Notes under the pieces: generated by a model
What the model saw: only the letters and a program-made list of their open reading frames with translations
The model's database searches: none
Told to the model about the DNA's origin: nothing
Translations under genes and position numbers: made by a program
Part shown: positions 38,035-47,040 of the stretch, piece after piece
How the letters are laid out: every line of letters starts with the position of its first letter
How positions within the stretch are numbered: the first letter of the stretch is position 1
Source of the DNA: Shewanella algicola
Lineage (GTDB): Bacteria; Pseudomonadota; Gammaproteobacteria; Enterobacterales; Shewanellaceae
Reading direction: 5' to 3'
Length of the DNA stretch: 64,000 bases
Assembly: GCF_014648035.1 (NCBI RefSeq)
Contig: NZ_BMQI01000017.1
Coordinates: 23,131-87,130, forward strand

Positions 38035-39795
38035 ATGAAACTAAAATACTTAGTCTCAGCGATGGCGGTGATGATGCTATCTTCTGGTGCTGCAGTGGCG
38101 AAGTCTGACAACTTAGCGTCATTTCATGCCGAAATGGACAGCTGTCAGTCATGCCACACTAAACCGCTAAAAGTGAGCGACAGCGAAACTCATGAAAATG
38201 CCCAGTGTAAATCATGCCATGGTGATTATGCTGAACTCGCAAATGACAAATTACATTTTGATCCACACACATCTCACCTAGGTGATATTAATTGTACGTC
38301 TTGTCACTCTGGTCACGATAAGCCTCAGTTAACTTGTAACAACTGTCACAACTTCGATATGGAAATGCCTTTTGCAGAAACCAAAGCGAAGAAAAAGTGG
38401 GACGGTGCTTGGGATCAAGAAAAAATCCAAAAAGCCATTGATAAAGGCCCTGTCGAAACAGTTGATGTGATTGTTGTCGGTGCGGGTTCTGCTGGTTTTA
38501 ACGCTGCTATCTCTGCCAAAATGGCCGGTGCAAAAGTGGTTTTATTTGAAAAAGCAGCATACACAGGTGGTAACTCAATGCTAGCTGCTGGTGGTATTAA
38601 CGCCGTTGGTACACCACAGCAGAAGAAAAAAGGCATTGAAGATAAAGTTGAATGGTACTACGAAGATGCCATGAAAGGTGGTCGTTATCAAAATGATCCT
38701 AAATTAGTTCACATTTTAGCAGAACAATCTGCTGATGCAGTAAAATGGCTTGAGTCATTGGGTGCAAACCTAAACGATTTAAAACGTTCTGGTGGTGCTC
38801 GTGTTGAACGTACTCACCGCCCATCAGGTGGTGCTTCAGTAGGACCACACATCGTTGATACATTACGTAAAGCAGCAAAAGAACGTGATGTTGATGTACG
38901 TTTGAACTCTAGAATTGAAAAAATCGTATTAAATGACGATAAGTCAGTTGCAGGTGTTGTGGTTCACGGTCGTCATTCAGGTTACAACATGGTTGCTGCA
39001 GATTCTGTCGTATTAGCAACCGGTGGTTACGGCATGAACAAAGAAATGATTGCTTACTACCGTCCAACAATGAAAGACATGACCAGCTCTAACAACGTAA
39101 CCGCAACTGGTGACGGTATATTACTGGCTAAAGAAATTGGTGCGTCAATGACTGATATTGACTGGGTTCAAGCGCATCCTACCATCGGTAAAGACAGCCG
39201 TATCTTAATCTCTGAAACCGTACGTGGTGTTGGTGCGATCATGGTAAACACTGATGGTGAGCGTTTCATCGATGAATTAACCACTCGTGACCGTGCATCT
39301 GATGCCATCTTAAAGCAAAAAGATCAATATGCTTGGTTAGTATTTGACGAGCAACTTGTTGCTAAGAAGAAAATGGTACGTGGTTATGATCACTTAGGCA
39401 TGCTAAGTAAAGGTAACACTATCGAAGAGCTAGCTAAAATCACTGGTATGAGCAAATTATCTAAAACTGCAAGTGACTACAATAAGTATCAAGCAGCGGG
39501 TAAAGACGACGCGTTTGGTCGTGACGATATGCCACTTAACTTAACTAAGCCTCCTTTCTACGCTGTAAAAGTCGCTCCTGGTATTCACCACACTATGGGT
39601 GGTGTAGCAGTAGATACTGATGCGAACGTATTAAACCTACAAAGCTGGAAAATGTCTGGTCTATTTGCTGCAGGCGAAGTGACTGGTGGTTTACATGGCT
39701 TTAACCGCCTAGGTGGTAATGCGATTGCTGACACAGTTGTGTTTGGTCGTATTGCAGGTGAAAATGCTGCTAAGCATGCTTTAGAGAAAAAATAG
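38035..39795 (+). CDS. ifcA: Periplasmic tetraheme flavocytochrome c3 (fumarate reductase, Ifc3 type)
   Basis: This 586-aa soluble periplasmic respiratory enzyme transfers electrons from the quinol pool through c3 hemes to FAD to reduce fumarate. A signal peptide ends near residue 22 (AAVA/KSDN). Four heme c motifs lie at 37-41 (CQSCH), 58-62 (CKSCH), 87-91 (CTSCH) and 101-105 (CNNCH). The FAD site GAGSAG is at 149-154. The Fcc3 active-site residues are all conserved: His381, Glu394, Arg397, Arg418 (acid catalyst), His518 and Arg558. The sequence resembles the Fe(III)-induced Ifc3 more than Fcc3, for example KRSGGARVERTHRP and MTDIDWVQAHPT. The ATG is preceded by AAGGAAC. Confidence 0.95.
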   Translation: MKLKYLVSAMAVMMLSSGAAVAKSDNLASFHAEMDSCQSCHTKPLKVSDSETHENAQCKSCHGDYAELANDKLHFDPHTSHLGDINCTSCHSGHDKPQLTCNNCHNFDMEMPFAETKAKKKWDGAWDQEKIQKAIDKGPVETVDVIVVGAGSAGFNAAISAKMAGAKVVLFEKAAYTGGNSMLAAGGINAVGTPQQKKKGIEDKVEWYYEDAMKGGRYQNDPKLVHILAEQSADAVKWLESLGANLNDLKRSGGARVERTHRPSGGASVGPHIVDTLRKAAKERDVDVRLNSRIEKIVLNDDKSVAGVVVHGRHSGYNMVAADSVVLATGGYGMNKEMIAYYRPTMKDMTSSNNVTATGDGILLAKEIGASMTDIDWVQAHPTIGKDSRILISETVRGVGAIMVNTDGERFIDELTTRDRASDAILKQKDQYAWLVFDEQLVAKKKMVRGYDHLGMLSKGNTIEELAKITGMSKLSKTASDYNKYQAAGKDDAFGRDDMPLNLTKPPFYAVKVAPGIHHTMGGVAVDTDANVLNLQSWKMSGLFAAGEVTGGLHGFNRLGGNAIADTVVFGRIAGENAAKHALEKK

Positions 39796-39834
39796 TAAAC
39801 CGTAACACTCCATCTTTATCCCTTGCGTTACTTT

Positions 39835-39865
39835 GGGTTAAGCCATCTGGCTTAACCCTTTTTTT
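39835..39865 (+). terminator. Terminator of the flavocytochrome gene
   Basis: GGGTTAAGCC-atct-GGCTTAACCC followed by seven T is a perfect 10-bp stem. Confidence 0.94.
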
Positions 39866-39924
39866 ATGTCTGACTTATGCGGCAGAGCGTTGAGATCAAC
39901 CTTCGTGAGCAGAGTAGCAACGTC

Positions 39925-40209
39925 TATACCAAAACAACCTGAAGATGCTCTATTTCAGCAAGAATTGACACGCGTTTAAGCAAGGCATTGATTGCGAGTA
40001 ATGGTTGTTCCCTTTCCAAAATCAGCTAAATTAACAAAAGCCGCAGCTTAAACACGTGTAAAACTTGCCCTTTGGGCGTTTCAGCGTGTTCCCCTTATTG
40101 TTAAATCAAGAGCGTTGTTGCGCTAATTTATAAGGTACCTACATTACCGCGCCTGTATTGAAAACACGGTGAAGATCTGAAACACGGATCTTCAAGTTGA
40201 TTGGGTATA
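39925..40209. mobile_element. MITE-like element with imperfect terminal inverted repeats
   Basis: The left end TATACCAAAACAACCTGAAG and the reverse complement of the right end, TATACCCAATCAACTTGAAG, agree at 17 of 20 positions and stay similar for about 15 bp more (GAAGAT and TTTCAG blocks). The unit is 285 bp, has no open reading frame of note, and contains further internal inverted repeats (ACACGCGTTTAAGC against GCTTAAACACGTGT; GAAGATC/GATCTTC near the right end). This is the form of a non-autonomous miniature transposable element. Terminal TA could be a target-site dinucleotide, but I cannot identify a parent IS. Confidence 0.6.
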
Positions 40210-40267
40210 CGACGGTAAAAAAATATGAAAGAAGGAAGAATATTCGCAAGGGCGGAGTGTTAAGTAT

Positions 40268-40303
40268 GAAAAAAGCCGCTATGCAGTGCATTGCGGCTTT
40301 TGT
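40268..40303 (-). terminator. Terminator of fabV
   Basis: AAAAGCCGC and GCGGCTTTT with a 13-nt loop; on the minus strand the stem ends in a T6 run. It lies just beyond the fabV stop. Confidence 0.85.
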
Positions 40304-40338
40304 TAACTGGCTTGAATTAACGAGAGGCTAGTTGATAA

Positions 40339-41541
40339 TTACAGCTCAATAACATCAAATTTAACGTTAGGATCAACATCTGCTTCGTAATCGATACCAT
40401 CAATACCAAAACCAAACAGTTTTAAAAACTCTTCTTTGTATTCATTGTAATCGGTCAATTCGCTCAAGTTTTCAGTAGTTACTTGTGGCCATAAATCGCG
40501 GCAATGTTGCTGAATATCTTCACGTAATTCCCAATCGTCTAAACGCAGGCGGTTTTCGCTATCAACCACAGGGGCTTGACCATCTTCACGGTATAAACGT
40601 TCAGTAAATAAACGGTAGATTTGCTCCATGCAGCCTTCGTGTAGGCCTTCTTGACGCATCTTTTTAAATACCATGGCAATGTACAGTGGCATCACAGGAA
40701 TGGCTGAGCTGGCTTGGGTTACGACACTTTTTAGTACCGCCACGTTAGCAGAACCACCTTTTGCAGCTAATTGGTTATTTAACGCATGTGCTGCACGGTC
40801 TAAATCCATCTTGGCTTGACCTAACGCACCATGCCAGTAAATTGGCCAGGTTAACTCAGTACCAATGTAGCTGTAAGCCACGGTTTTGCAACCGTCAGCT
40901 AAAACGCCAGCATCACTTAATGCGCTCATCCATAATTCCCAATCCTGTCCACCCATTACGGTTACAGTGTCGGCAATCTCTTGCTCAGTTGCTGGCTCTA
41001 CCGAGGTTTCGATAATGGCATTTTTATTGGTATCAACTGCTGTTGCAGAGTAGGTTTGACCAATTGGTTTTAGTGATGAACGAATGACTTCGCCAGTGTC
41101 TGGTAATTTACGAACAGGTGAAGCTAATGAATACACCACCATGTCGATTTGACCTAAATCTTGCTTAATAAGCTCAATGACTTGTTGCTTAGCTTCATGA
41201 CTAAAGGCGTCACAGTTAATGCTTTTAGAGTATAAGCCTTCAGCTTTGGCAAATTTATCGAATGCAGCTGTATTGTACCAACCAGCCGTTCCAGGTTTGG
41301 TTTCTGAGCTTGGTTTTTCAAAAAACACTCCGATAGTCGCTGCGTCACTACCAAATGCTGAGGCAATACGTGATGACAACCCATAACCACTAGAAGAGCC
41401 TACAACGAGGACTTTTTTAGGGCCATTGGTTATTTTGCCTTTGGCTTTAGTGAGTTCAATTTGCTCTTTGACATTCGCTTCACAGCCAACAGGGTGAGTT
41501 GTTGTACAAATAAAGCCACGGATCTTAGGTTTAATAATCAT
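40339..41541 (-). CDS. fabV: FabV-type enoyl-ACP reductase
   Basis: FabV is the NADH-dependent trans-2-enoyl-ACP reductase of type II fatty acid synthesis and is often triclosan-resistant. From the ATG at 41541 the protein is 400 aa, the family length. It begins [20 protein letters not shown] with the NAD-binding GSSSGYG near 48-54. The catalytic pair Tyr235-X8-Lys244 is present. AAGGAAG precedes this ATG. An in-frame upstream start would add 28 residues that do not resemble the family and was rejected. Confidence 0.95.
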   Translation of the reverse strand: MIIKPKIRGFICTTTHPVGCEANVKEQIELTKAKGKITNGPKKVLVVGSSSGYGLSSRIASAFGSDAATIGVFFEKPSSETKPGTAGWYNTAAFDKFAKAEGLYSKSINCDAFSHEAKQQVIELIKQDLGQIDMVVYSLASPVRKLPDTGEVIRSSLKPIGQTYSATAVDTNKNAIIETSVEPATEQEIADTVTVMGGQDWELWMSALSDAGVLADGCKTVAYSYIGTELTWPIYWHGALGQAKMDLDRAAHALNNQLAAKGGSANVAVLKSVVTQASSAIPVMPLYIAMVFKKMRQEGLHEGCMEQIYRLFTERLYREDGQAPVVDSENRLRLDDWELREDIQQHCRDLWPQVTTENLSELTDYNEYKEEFLKLFGFGIDGIDYEADVDPNVKFDVIEL

Positions 41542-41646
41542 ATTTTGGTTTCTTCCTTTAACATTGGCTCTAGGATAATTAGTTCGACGCCTAAATGGCA
41601 CTGATTTTTGCAAAAAACAGGGCAAAACCGCAGTGGTTGGAGCAGT

Positions 41647-42432
41647 TTAGCGTCGTTGCATAAATTGACTTTGCTCTTGGATTAGGCGTTGTGTGTACTC
41701 ATGCTGAGGGGAATTAAACAGTGCTTCAGTGGTGGTTTTTTCCACCATTTGACCATTTTGTAGCACCATAATCTTATCACTGACATGGCGGATGATATTC
41801 AGATTGTGCGACACAAAAATATACGACAAGCCCAACTCTTTTTGTAGCTTCAACAGTAGGTTAATGATTTGAGAACGTACCGACATATCCAATGCTGTTA
41901 ATGCTTCGTCAGCAATAATAATTTTAGGGTTGAGCATTAATGCTCGCGCGACCGCAACACGTTGTTTTTGACCTTCAGACACCATATGCGGATAAAAATC
42001 GGCATGTTCTGGCAACAGTCCTACTTTACGCAGTGTTTCAAAAACCAGCGTTTTACGTTCATTTGAGCTCAGCTGGGTATTAAAGCGCAGAGGTTCTTTT
42101 AATAAGTTACCAATCGATAAACGTGGATTTAACGAGGTGGTTGGATCTTGGAAGATCATCCTAATTAAGCGACAACGTTGTTTCTGGTTACGGGTTTCTA
42201 ATGCTTCACCTTCAAAGAAAATGTCACCACCGCTGCGTCGTTCCGCACCCACTAGAATGCGAGCTAAGGTACTTTTACCAGAGCCAACTGAGCCGACAAT
42301 TGCCATCGTTTCACCGCGACCAAGCTCAAATGATATTGGCGATAAAGCTTGATAGTATTGTGGTTTGAAACGTTTATAACCGGTTAAGTATTGTTTACTT
42401 AAATCGGTGACTTTAAGCAATGGCGTCGTCAT
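41647..42432 (-). CDS. sapF: SapF ATP-binding protein
   Basis: This is the second ATPase of the Sap ABC transporter, about 261 aa. Walker A is GSVGSGKST, the signature is VSEGQKQRVAVARAL, and Walker B IIIADEALTALD. The ATG at 42432 (MTTPLLKVTDL) overlaps the end of sapD by 20 bp. SapDF has been linked to peptide and potassium uptake in enterics. It is the last gene of sapABCDF. Confidence 0.93.
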   Translation of the reverse strand: MTTPLLKVTDLSKQYLTGYKRFKPQYYQALSPISFELGRGETMAIVGSVGSGKSTLARILVGAERRSGGDIFFEGEALETRNQKQRCRLIRMIFQDPTTSLNPRLSIGNLLKEPLRFNTQLSSNERKTLVFETLRKVGLLPEHADFYPHMVSEGQKQRVAVARALMLNPKIIIADEALTALDMSVRSQIINLLLKLQKELGLSYIFVSHNLNIIRHVSDKIMVLQNGQMVEKTTTEALFNSPQHEYTQRLIQEQSQFMQRR

Positions 42433-43420
42433 CTTCTTGCTCACTTTGATAAGGGAAATGGCAGGCAAAATAGCGATCTTTTATGTGTTCAAGATGTGGC
42501 TGTTTTACACACTTACGTTGTGCTTCAGGACAGCGTGGACCGAGACGACATCCTGCAGGTAAATGCTGCATTGATGGTGACGACCCTTGCAATGTGGGTA
42601 AATCTGCTTTGTGGCGCATTTTTTGGGTATGGTCGGGTAAGTTTTTCAACAATGCCCGGGTATAAGGATGAAAAGGCTTCTTGGCCATCGCCGCAGCAGG
42701 GCCCGACTCCATTACCTGACCGCTGTATAGAATGGTTAGGTTATCACACCAATTCACCATAATTTCAAGTTCGTGGCTTACCAGCAATATCGACACATTT
42801 TGCAATTGATTTAACTGTGATAGCAACCTAAAAATCTGTGCCTGAGTGTTTAACTCCATTGAGTTGGTTGGCTCGTCGGCAATTAACAATTTTGGATGGT
42901 TAGCCACCGCCATGGCAATCATGACTTTTTGGCATTCGCCTTCAGAAAGCTCCCATGGATAACACGTCATTAATTTTTTAGGGGTTTTAATGCCTACTTT
43001 ATGCAACCACTTTTGTGCATTTAAATAGGTATCGCGGTTACGTCGCCAAAAGGGCACGTTCTTATTGGGCATCATGGCTTCAATAAGTTGGCTGCCAATG
43101 GTTTTAACTGGGTCTAAACTGCCTGAAGGATCTTGAAATATCATTGCGATGTCGCAGCCCATTAAACAACGTCGTTCTTTGGCTGTCATTTCAAGTAAGT
43201 TGCGGCCGTCCCACATCATTCGGTCTGCAAAAATGTGCCAATTAGGGCCAAGTACCCCTAAAATGGCTTTTGCAAATAAGCTACGCCCCGAGCCCGATTC
43301 ACCAAGCAAACCATGAATCTCACCTGGGTTGATGGTTAAACTGACTTTTTCGAGTACTTTGACTCTACCCTGTGGGGTATCAAGTTCGATGGTAAGGTTA
43401 CGCACGTCGAGTAATGGCAT
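42413..43420 (-). CDS. sapD: SapD ATP-binding protein
   Basis: This oligopeptide-type ABC ATPase is 335 aa. Walker A is GESGSGRS (atypical Arg in place of the usual Lys), the signature is LSEGECQKVMIAMAVA, and Walker B LLIADEPTNSM. A C-terminal oligopeptide/dipeptide cap with Cys residues (CRLGPRCPEAQRKC) follows. The Arg-for-Lys in the P-loop is as seen in SapD of some species. It starts 2 bp after sapC. Confidence 0.93.
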   Translation of the reverse strand: MPLLDVRNLTIELDTPQGRVKVLEKVSLTINPGEIHGLLGESGSGRSLFAKAILGVLGPNWHIFADRMMWDGRNLLEMTAKERRCLMGCDIAMIFQDPSGSLDPVKTIGSQLIEAMMPNKNVPFWRRNRDTYLNAQKWLHKVGIKTPKKLMTCYPWELSEGECQKVMIAMAVANHPKLLIADEPTNSMELNTQAQIFRLLSQLNQLQNVSILLVSHELEIMVNWCDNLTILYSGQVMESGPAAAMAKKPFHPYTRALLKNLPDHTQKMRHKADLPTLQGSSPSMQHLPAGCRLGPRCPEAQRKCVKQPHLEHIKDRYFACHFPYQSEQEDDDAIA

Positions 43421-43422
43421 AG

Positions 43423-44313
43423 TTAATTTCTTATTGGCGCAAGAGCTGAGCGTAAACCGTCACCGACTAAATTTACCGACAACACCGTAAATAAAATGGC
43501 CACTCCAGGTATGGTGACTGTCCAGGGGGCAAGTAATAAGTTATCCAGCCCTTGTGCCACCATGGCGCCCCATTCAGGGCTGGGTGCCTGTGCTCCTAAA
43601 TTTAAAAAACCCAGTGCCGCGATGTCGAGTATGGCTGCAGAGATTGCCATTGTGACCTGAATAATCACTACGTCCCAAACGTTAGGCATAATGACATACA
43701 AAAAAACCTGGAACGAATTGGCACCATCTAATTTAGCCGCGGTAACGTATTCTTTTTGTAATTCTTCGTGAACCGCTTGATGAATAGCGCGAACAAATTG
43801 CGGGATCATCGCAATACCGACACCCCAAAATACATTGTTCAGTCCAGGTCCCATCACCGCAACCACCAAAATAGCCATCAGTAGTGAGGGGATAGAAAGT
43901 AGTGCATCAAGCAAGTGACTTAATACACTCGATTTTATGCCGTGCATCATGCCTGATAGAGAACCAATGATAAACCCGAAAAACAACGACACCGCCACAA
44001 TCAATAATGACATGCCAAAAGTCAGTTGTACTCCATGCAAAATACGGCTAAAAATATCACGACCTAAATCATCGGTGCCTAAAAAGTGTTCAACACTGCC
44101 AGCAGGATCCCAAGACGGCGGTAATAACAACACTTGTTGGTCTTGTGTTTCTGCAGAGTATGGGGCAATAAGCGGTGCAAAAATGGTCAGGACCAATAAA
44201 AAAATTACAGCCCATAAGCCAATCACCGCAAATGGATTTGCCGAGAAGCTGTTCCATAAGCGCCACATTGGCGAGTCTATATGGTCTTCGTGGTAGATTT
44301 TAATGCGCGGCAT
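43423..44313 (-). CDS. sapC: SapC permease
   Basis: This DppC-like inner membrane permease is 296 aa with about six helices. The binding-protein-dependent transport (EAA-type) loop is around EYVTAAKLDGANSFQVFLYVIMPN. It overlaps sapB by 14 bp. Together with SapB it forms the channel. Confidence 0.93.
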   Translation of the reverse strand: MPRIKIYHEDHIDSPMWRLWNSFSANPFAVIGLWAVIFLLVLTIFAPLIAPYSAETQDQQVLLLPPSWDPAGSVEHFLGTDDLGRDIFSRILHGVQLTFGMSLLIVAVSLFFGFIIGSLSGMMHGIKSSVLSHLLDALLSIPSLLMAILVVAVMGPGLNNVFWGVGIAMIPQFVRAIHQAVHEELQKEYVTAAKLDGANSFQVFLYVIMPNVWDVVIIQVTMAISAAILDIAALGFLNLGAQAPSPEWGAMVAQGLDNLLLAPWTVTIPGVAILFTVLSVNLVGDGLRSALAPIRN

Positions 44314-45331
44314 ATAAGTCCTTTCTACTTATCGGATTGATTAAGGTGTGCATTAAGTCAATTAAAATACTTAAAAAGATAATCAATAACGACACAGATA
44401 AGATACCTGCTTGAATCACAGTATAGTCGCGTTGATAAATACCTGACACTAACCAGCTGCCGACACCTGGCCATGAAAATATCACTTCAACTACGATGCC
44501 ATAGCTGGCAAATGAACCCAGCATTAAGCCAATGCTTTTTAATACAGGAATTAAAGCATTAGGCATAACATGGCGGACTAAAATTTTAAACGTGTGTAAT
44601 CCGCGAGCTTCTGCTGCGCGAATGTAAGTTTGATTCATGACATTAATAACAGCCTGGCGAGTAATACGAACTACGAGTGTAAATGGCAATACAGCGAGTG
44701 TGACAGCAGGCAAAATTAAGTGTAATAACGCGTCATGAAAAGCAGGAATGCGATACGTTGATTCAGACATTAATGTATCAATTAACATAAAGCCGGTGAC
44801 CGGCTCGATTTCGTATAATAAGTTAATTTGCCCAGAAATCGGTAACCAACCTAAATCAACCCCAAACCACATGGCGAGCGTGAGCCCCAACCAAAATACT
44901 GGGATAGAATAACCAGTGAGCGTAAAGGCTAAAATACTACGTTGCAGCGCTTTATTTCGGCTTAACGCAGCAATTACACCAAGAGGTACACCAAAAACCA
45001 CCGCAATGAAGCCTGAAAAAAGCGACAGTTCAAGTGATGCGGGCAACACTGACGCTAATTCGCCTGCAACAGCTTGCTGCGAATTACTGGAGATGCCTAG
45101 ATTACCCGATAAACGCTGACGAAGATAAGCGGTAAACTGCAATAGTTGATTATCATTAAGTTGATAGTCGGTTACTATTTGGCGTTGCTGCTCAGCGGTA
45201 GGGTATTGAATGCCCGACAACGAATAGGCTTTATTGGCTGGAAATAACCCAGTAGCAATAAACAAGACCGCTATCATCACCAAAGAGGTCGCCAAAAACA
45301 GGGTGATGCGTCTAAAAAAATAACGCCACAT
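44300..45331 (-). CDS. sapB: SapB permease
   Basis: This DppB-like permease is 343 aa with about six helices and the conserved EAA loop YIRAAEARGLHTFKILVRHVMPNALIPV. It begins immediately after sapA with no gap, so translation is coupled. Confidence 0.93.
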   Translation of the reverse strand: MWRYFFRRITLFLATSLVMIAVLFIATGLFPANKAYSLSGIQYPTAEQQRQIVTDYQLNDNQLLQFTAYLRQRLSGNLGISSNSQQAVAGELASVLPASLELSLFSGFIAVVFGVPLGVIAALSRNKALQRSILAFTLTGYSIPVFWLGLTLAMWFGVDLGWLPISGQINLLYEIEPVTGFMLIDTLMSESTYRIPAFHDALLHLILPAVTLAVLPFTLVVRITRQAVINVMNQTYIRAAEARGLHTFKILVRHVMPNALIPVLKSIGLMLGSFASYGIVVEVIFSWPGVGSWLVSGIYQRDYTVIQAGILSVSLLIIFLSILIDLMHTLINPISRKDLYAAH

Positions 45332-46957
45332 TTATTCGCCTTCCTCTGTTGTTTGTATGGCTTTGGCAAATGAAATTCCACCATAAGGGCGAATTTGCAT
45401 TGCAGTAATATTGTTCTTTTTCAACACCACTTTTTTGGCATGGGCTAACGTAACCATGGGAACTTGATCGTTAATAATGGCTTCAGCAGACTGATAAAAT
45501 GCTTTGCGTTCTGGCTGTGAGGTAACACTTTGTGCCTGGGTGAGTAAATGTTTGAAATCCTTTTGGCACCAACGAGAACGGTTATTGTTTGAGGCTAATG
45601 CCGCACAACTTAATAACGGTGTAAAAAAGTTATCTGGGTCGCTGTTATCAGCATTCCAACCAATTAATACTGAGTCGTAGTTAGATGCTGATAACTTTTG
45701 TACAAATACACTCCAATCATAGCTAATGATATTAAGCTTTACGCCTATTCGAGCTAAATCTGCTTGGATAAGTTCAGCGGTTTTCAGCGCGCTTGGGTTA
45801 TAAATTCGTGCAACCGGCATTGCCCACACATTAATGGATAACTTATTAATCCCAGCTTGCTTGAGTAACTCAATGGCTTTTTGAGGGTTATATTCATTCG
45901 GTGATAAGTTTTTAGAATAGGCCCACGACGCCGGAGGTAATACGCCTGTGGCTTCAACGGCTGTGTCGTTGTATACCGCTTCGAGAATATTTTTCTTATC
46001 AATTGCATGGGCTAGTGCACGTCTTACACGGACATCATCTAATGGTGGCTTTTGAGTGTTGAATGCCCAAAATGACACATTTAAGCCCGGTTTCGCATCA
46101 ACCACTACATCAGGATGTTCAGCGACAACCGTTAATTCAGCCGCTTTAGGCAACGCCGATACGCTGCAATCTCCAGTAATGAGCTTAGCTATTCGCGATG
46201 TGCTTCTTGGCGTGATATCAAACACTAATTGGTCAAGTTCGACCGTAGGGCCCCAATATACAGGGTGCTTTTTAAAGCGGATATATTCATTTTTAACATA
46301 TTGAGTAAGCTGAAATGGCCCAGTGCCTACCGCAAAATAATCTATGTCTTCTGGTGTGCCTTGGGTCAGTAATTGATAACCGTATTCGGCCGATAAAATG
46401 ACCGCAAAGTCGGTGGCCAAGTTGGCTAAGAACGAGGCATCTTTGCGCGTTAAATGAAAGATTACCTGATAATCATTTACCTTCTCTATCGACTCGATAA
46501 GGTTATCAAAACCAATGCTTTGAAAAAACGGATAACCAGTTCTGCTGACTAAATGGTAAGGGTGTAATGGGTCAATAATACGATTAAACGAAAACAACAC
46601 ATCGTCAGCATTAAAGTCCCTTGATGGGGCAAAGCGACTCGTTTTATGAAAACTCACATGCTCACGTAAGGTAAATTGGTAACTGAGACCATCTTCTGAG
46701 ATTGACCATTGCGTGGCCAGTCCTGGGATAATCTCCGTTTTGGCCTGGCTGTAATTCACTAGCTGGCTATAGATTTGGTGTGAAGTCGCATCGATAGTGG
46801 TGCCAGAGGTGACTAGCTGGGGATTAAAGGTCTCAGGGTTACCTTCGCTGCAATATACCAACCCAGAAGGCAATTGTGCTTGTCCGCATGCTGCCAGCAA
46901 GGTGCTAGAAATACATAAGGAAATCAGCTGATACCAGCGTTTTACTATAACAGGCAT
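45332..46957 (-). CDS. sapA: SapA solute-binding lipoprotein
   Basis: This family 5 periplasmic binding protein is 541 aa. A lipobox LLAAC at the end of the signal peptide (Cys24) marks a lipoprotein, unlike the soluble enteric SapA. Conserved binding-protein stretches are visible: VSFHKTSRFAPSRDFNADDVLFSFNRI and RRALAHAIDKKNIL. Sap proteins are associated with antimicrobial peptide resistance and peptide uptake, but the ligand here is unknown. It is the first gene of sapABCDF, 83 bp after pspF on the same strand. Confidence 0.92.
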   Translation of the reverse strand: MPVIVKRWYQLISLCISSTLLAACGQAQLPSGLVYCSEGNPETFNPQLVTSGTTIDATSHQIYSQLVNYSQAKTEIIPGLATQWSISEDGLSYQFTLREHVSFHKTSRFAPSRDFNADDVLFSFNRIIDPLHPYHLVSRTGYPFFQSIGFDNLIESIEKVNDYQVIFHLTRKDASFLANLATDFAVILSAEYGYQLLTQGTPEDIDYFAVGTGPFQLTQYVKNEYIRFKKHPVYWGPTVELDQLVFDITPRSTSRIAKLITGDCSVSALPKAAELTVVAEHPDVVVDAKPGLNVSFWAFNTQKPPLDDVRVRRALAHAIDKKNILEAVYNDTAVEATGVLPPASWAYSKNLSPNEYNPQKAIELLKQAGINKLSINVWAMPVARIYNPSALKTAELIQADLARIGVKLNIISYDWSVFVQKLSASNYDSVLIGWNADNSDPDNFFTPLLSCAALASNNNRSRWCQKDFKHLLTQAQSVTSQPERKAFYQSAEAIINDQVPMVTLAHAKKVVLKKNNITAMQIRPYGGISFAKAIQTTEEGE

Positions 46958-47040
46958 GGTGTGATCATTTTTTTTCGACTTTGAGGGGGCATTTTAACAG
47001 TGTTCATACGAGCTGAGCAATCGTAGATGCATGAGTTCAT

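Larger units (their letters stand above)
39866..40338. other. Non-coding region around the MITE-like element
   Basis: Apart from the element and the fabV terminator, nothing is recognised. About 60 bp of unassigned sequence lies on either side of the element. Confidence 0.4.

Noticed and set aside
41542..41625. 28-residue N-terminal extension of fabV
   Set aside because: The shorter start has a good ribosome binding site and matches the family length and N-terminus.
42413..42432. sapD-sapF overlap as a frameshift
   Set aside because: Both proteins are complete with their own starts; 20-bp overlaps are normal in this operon.
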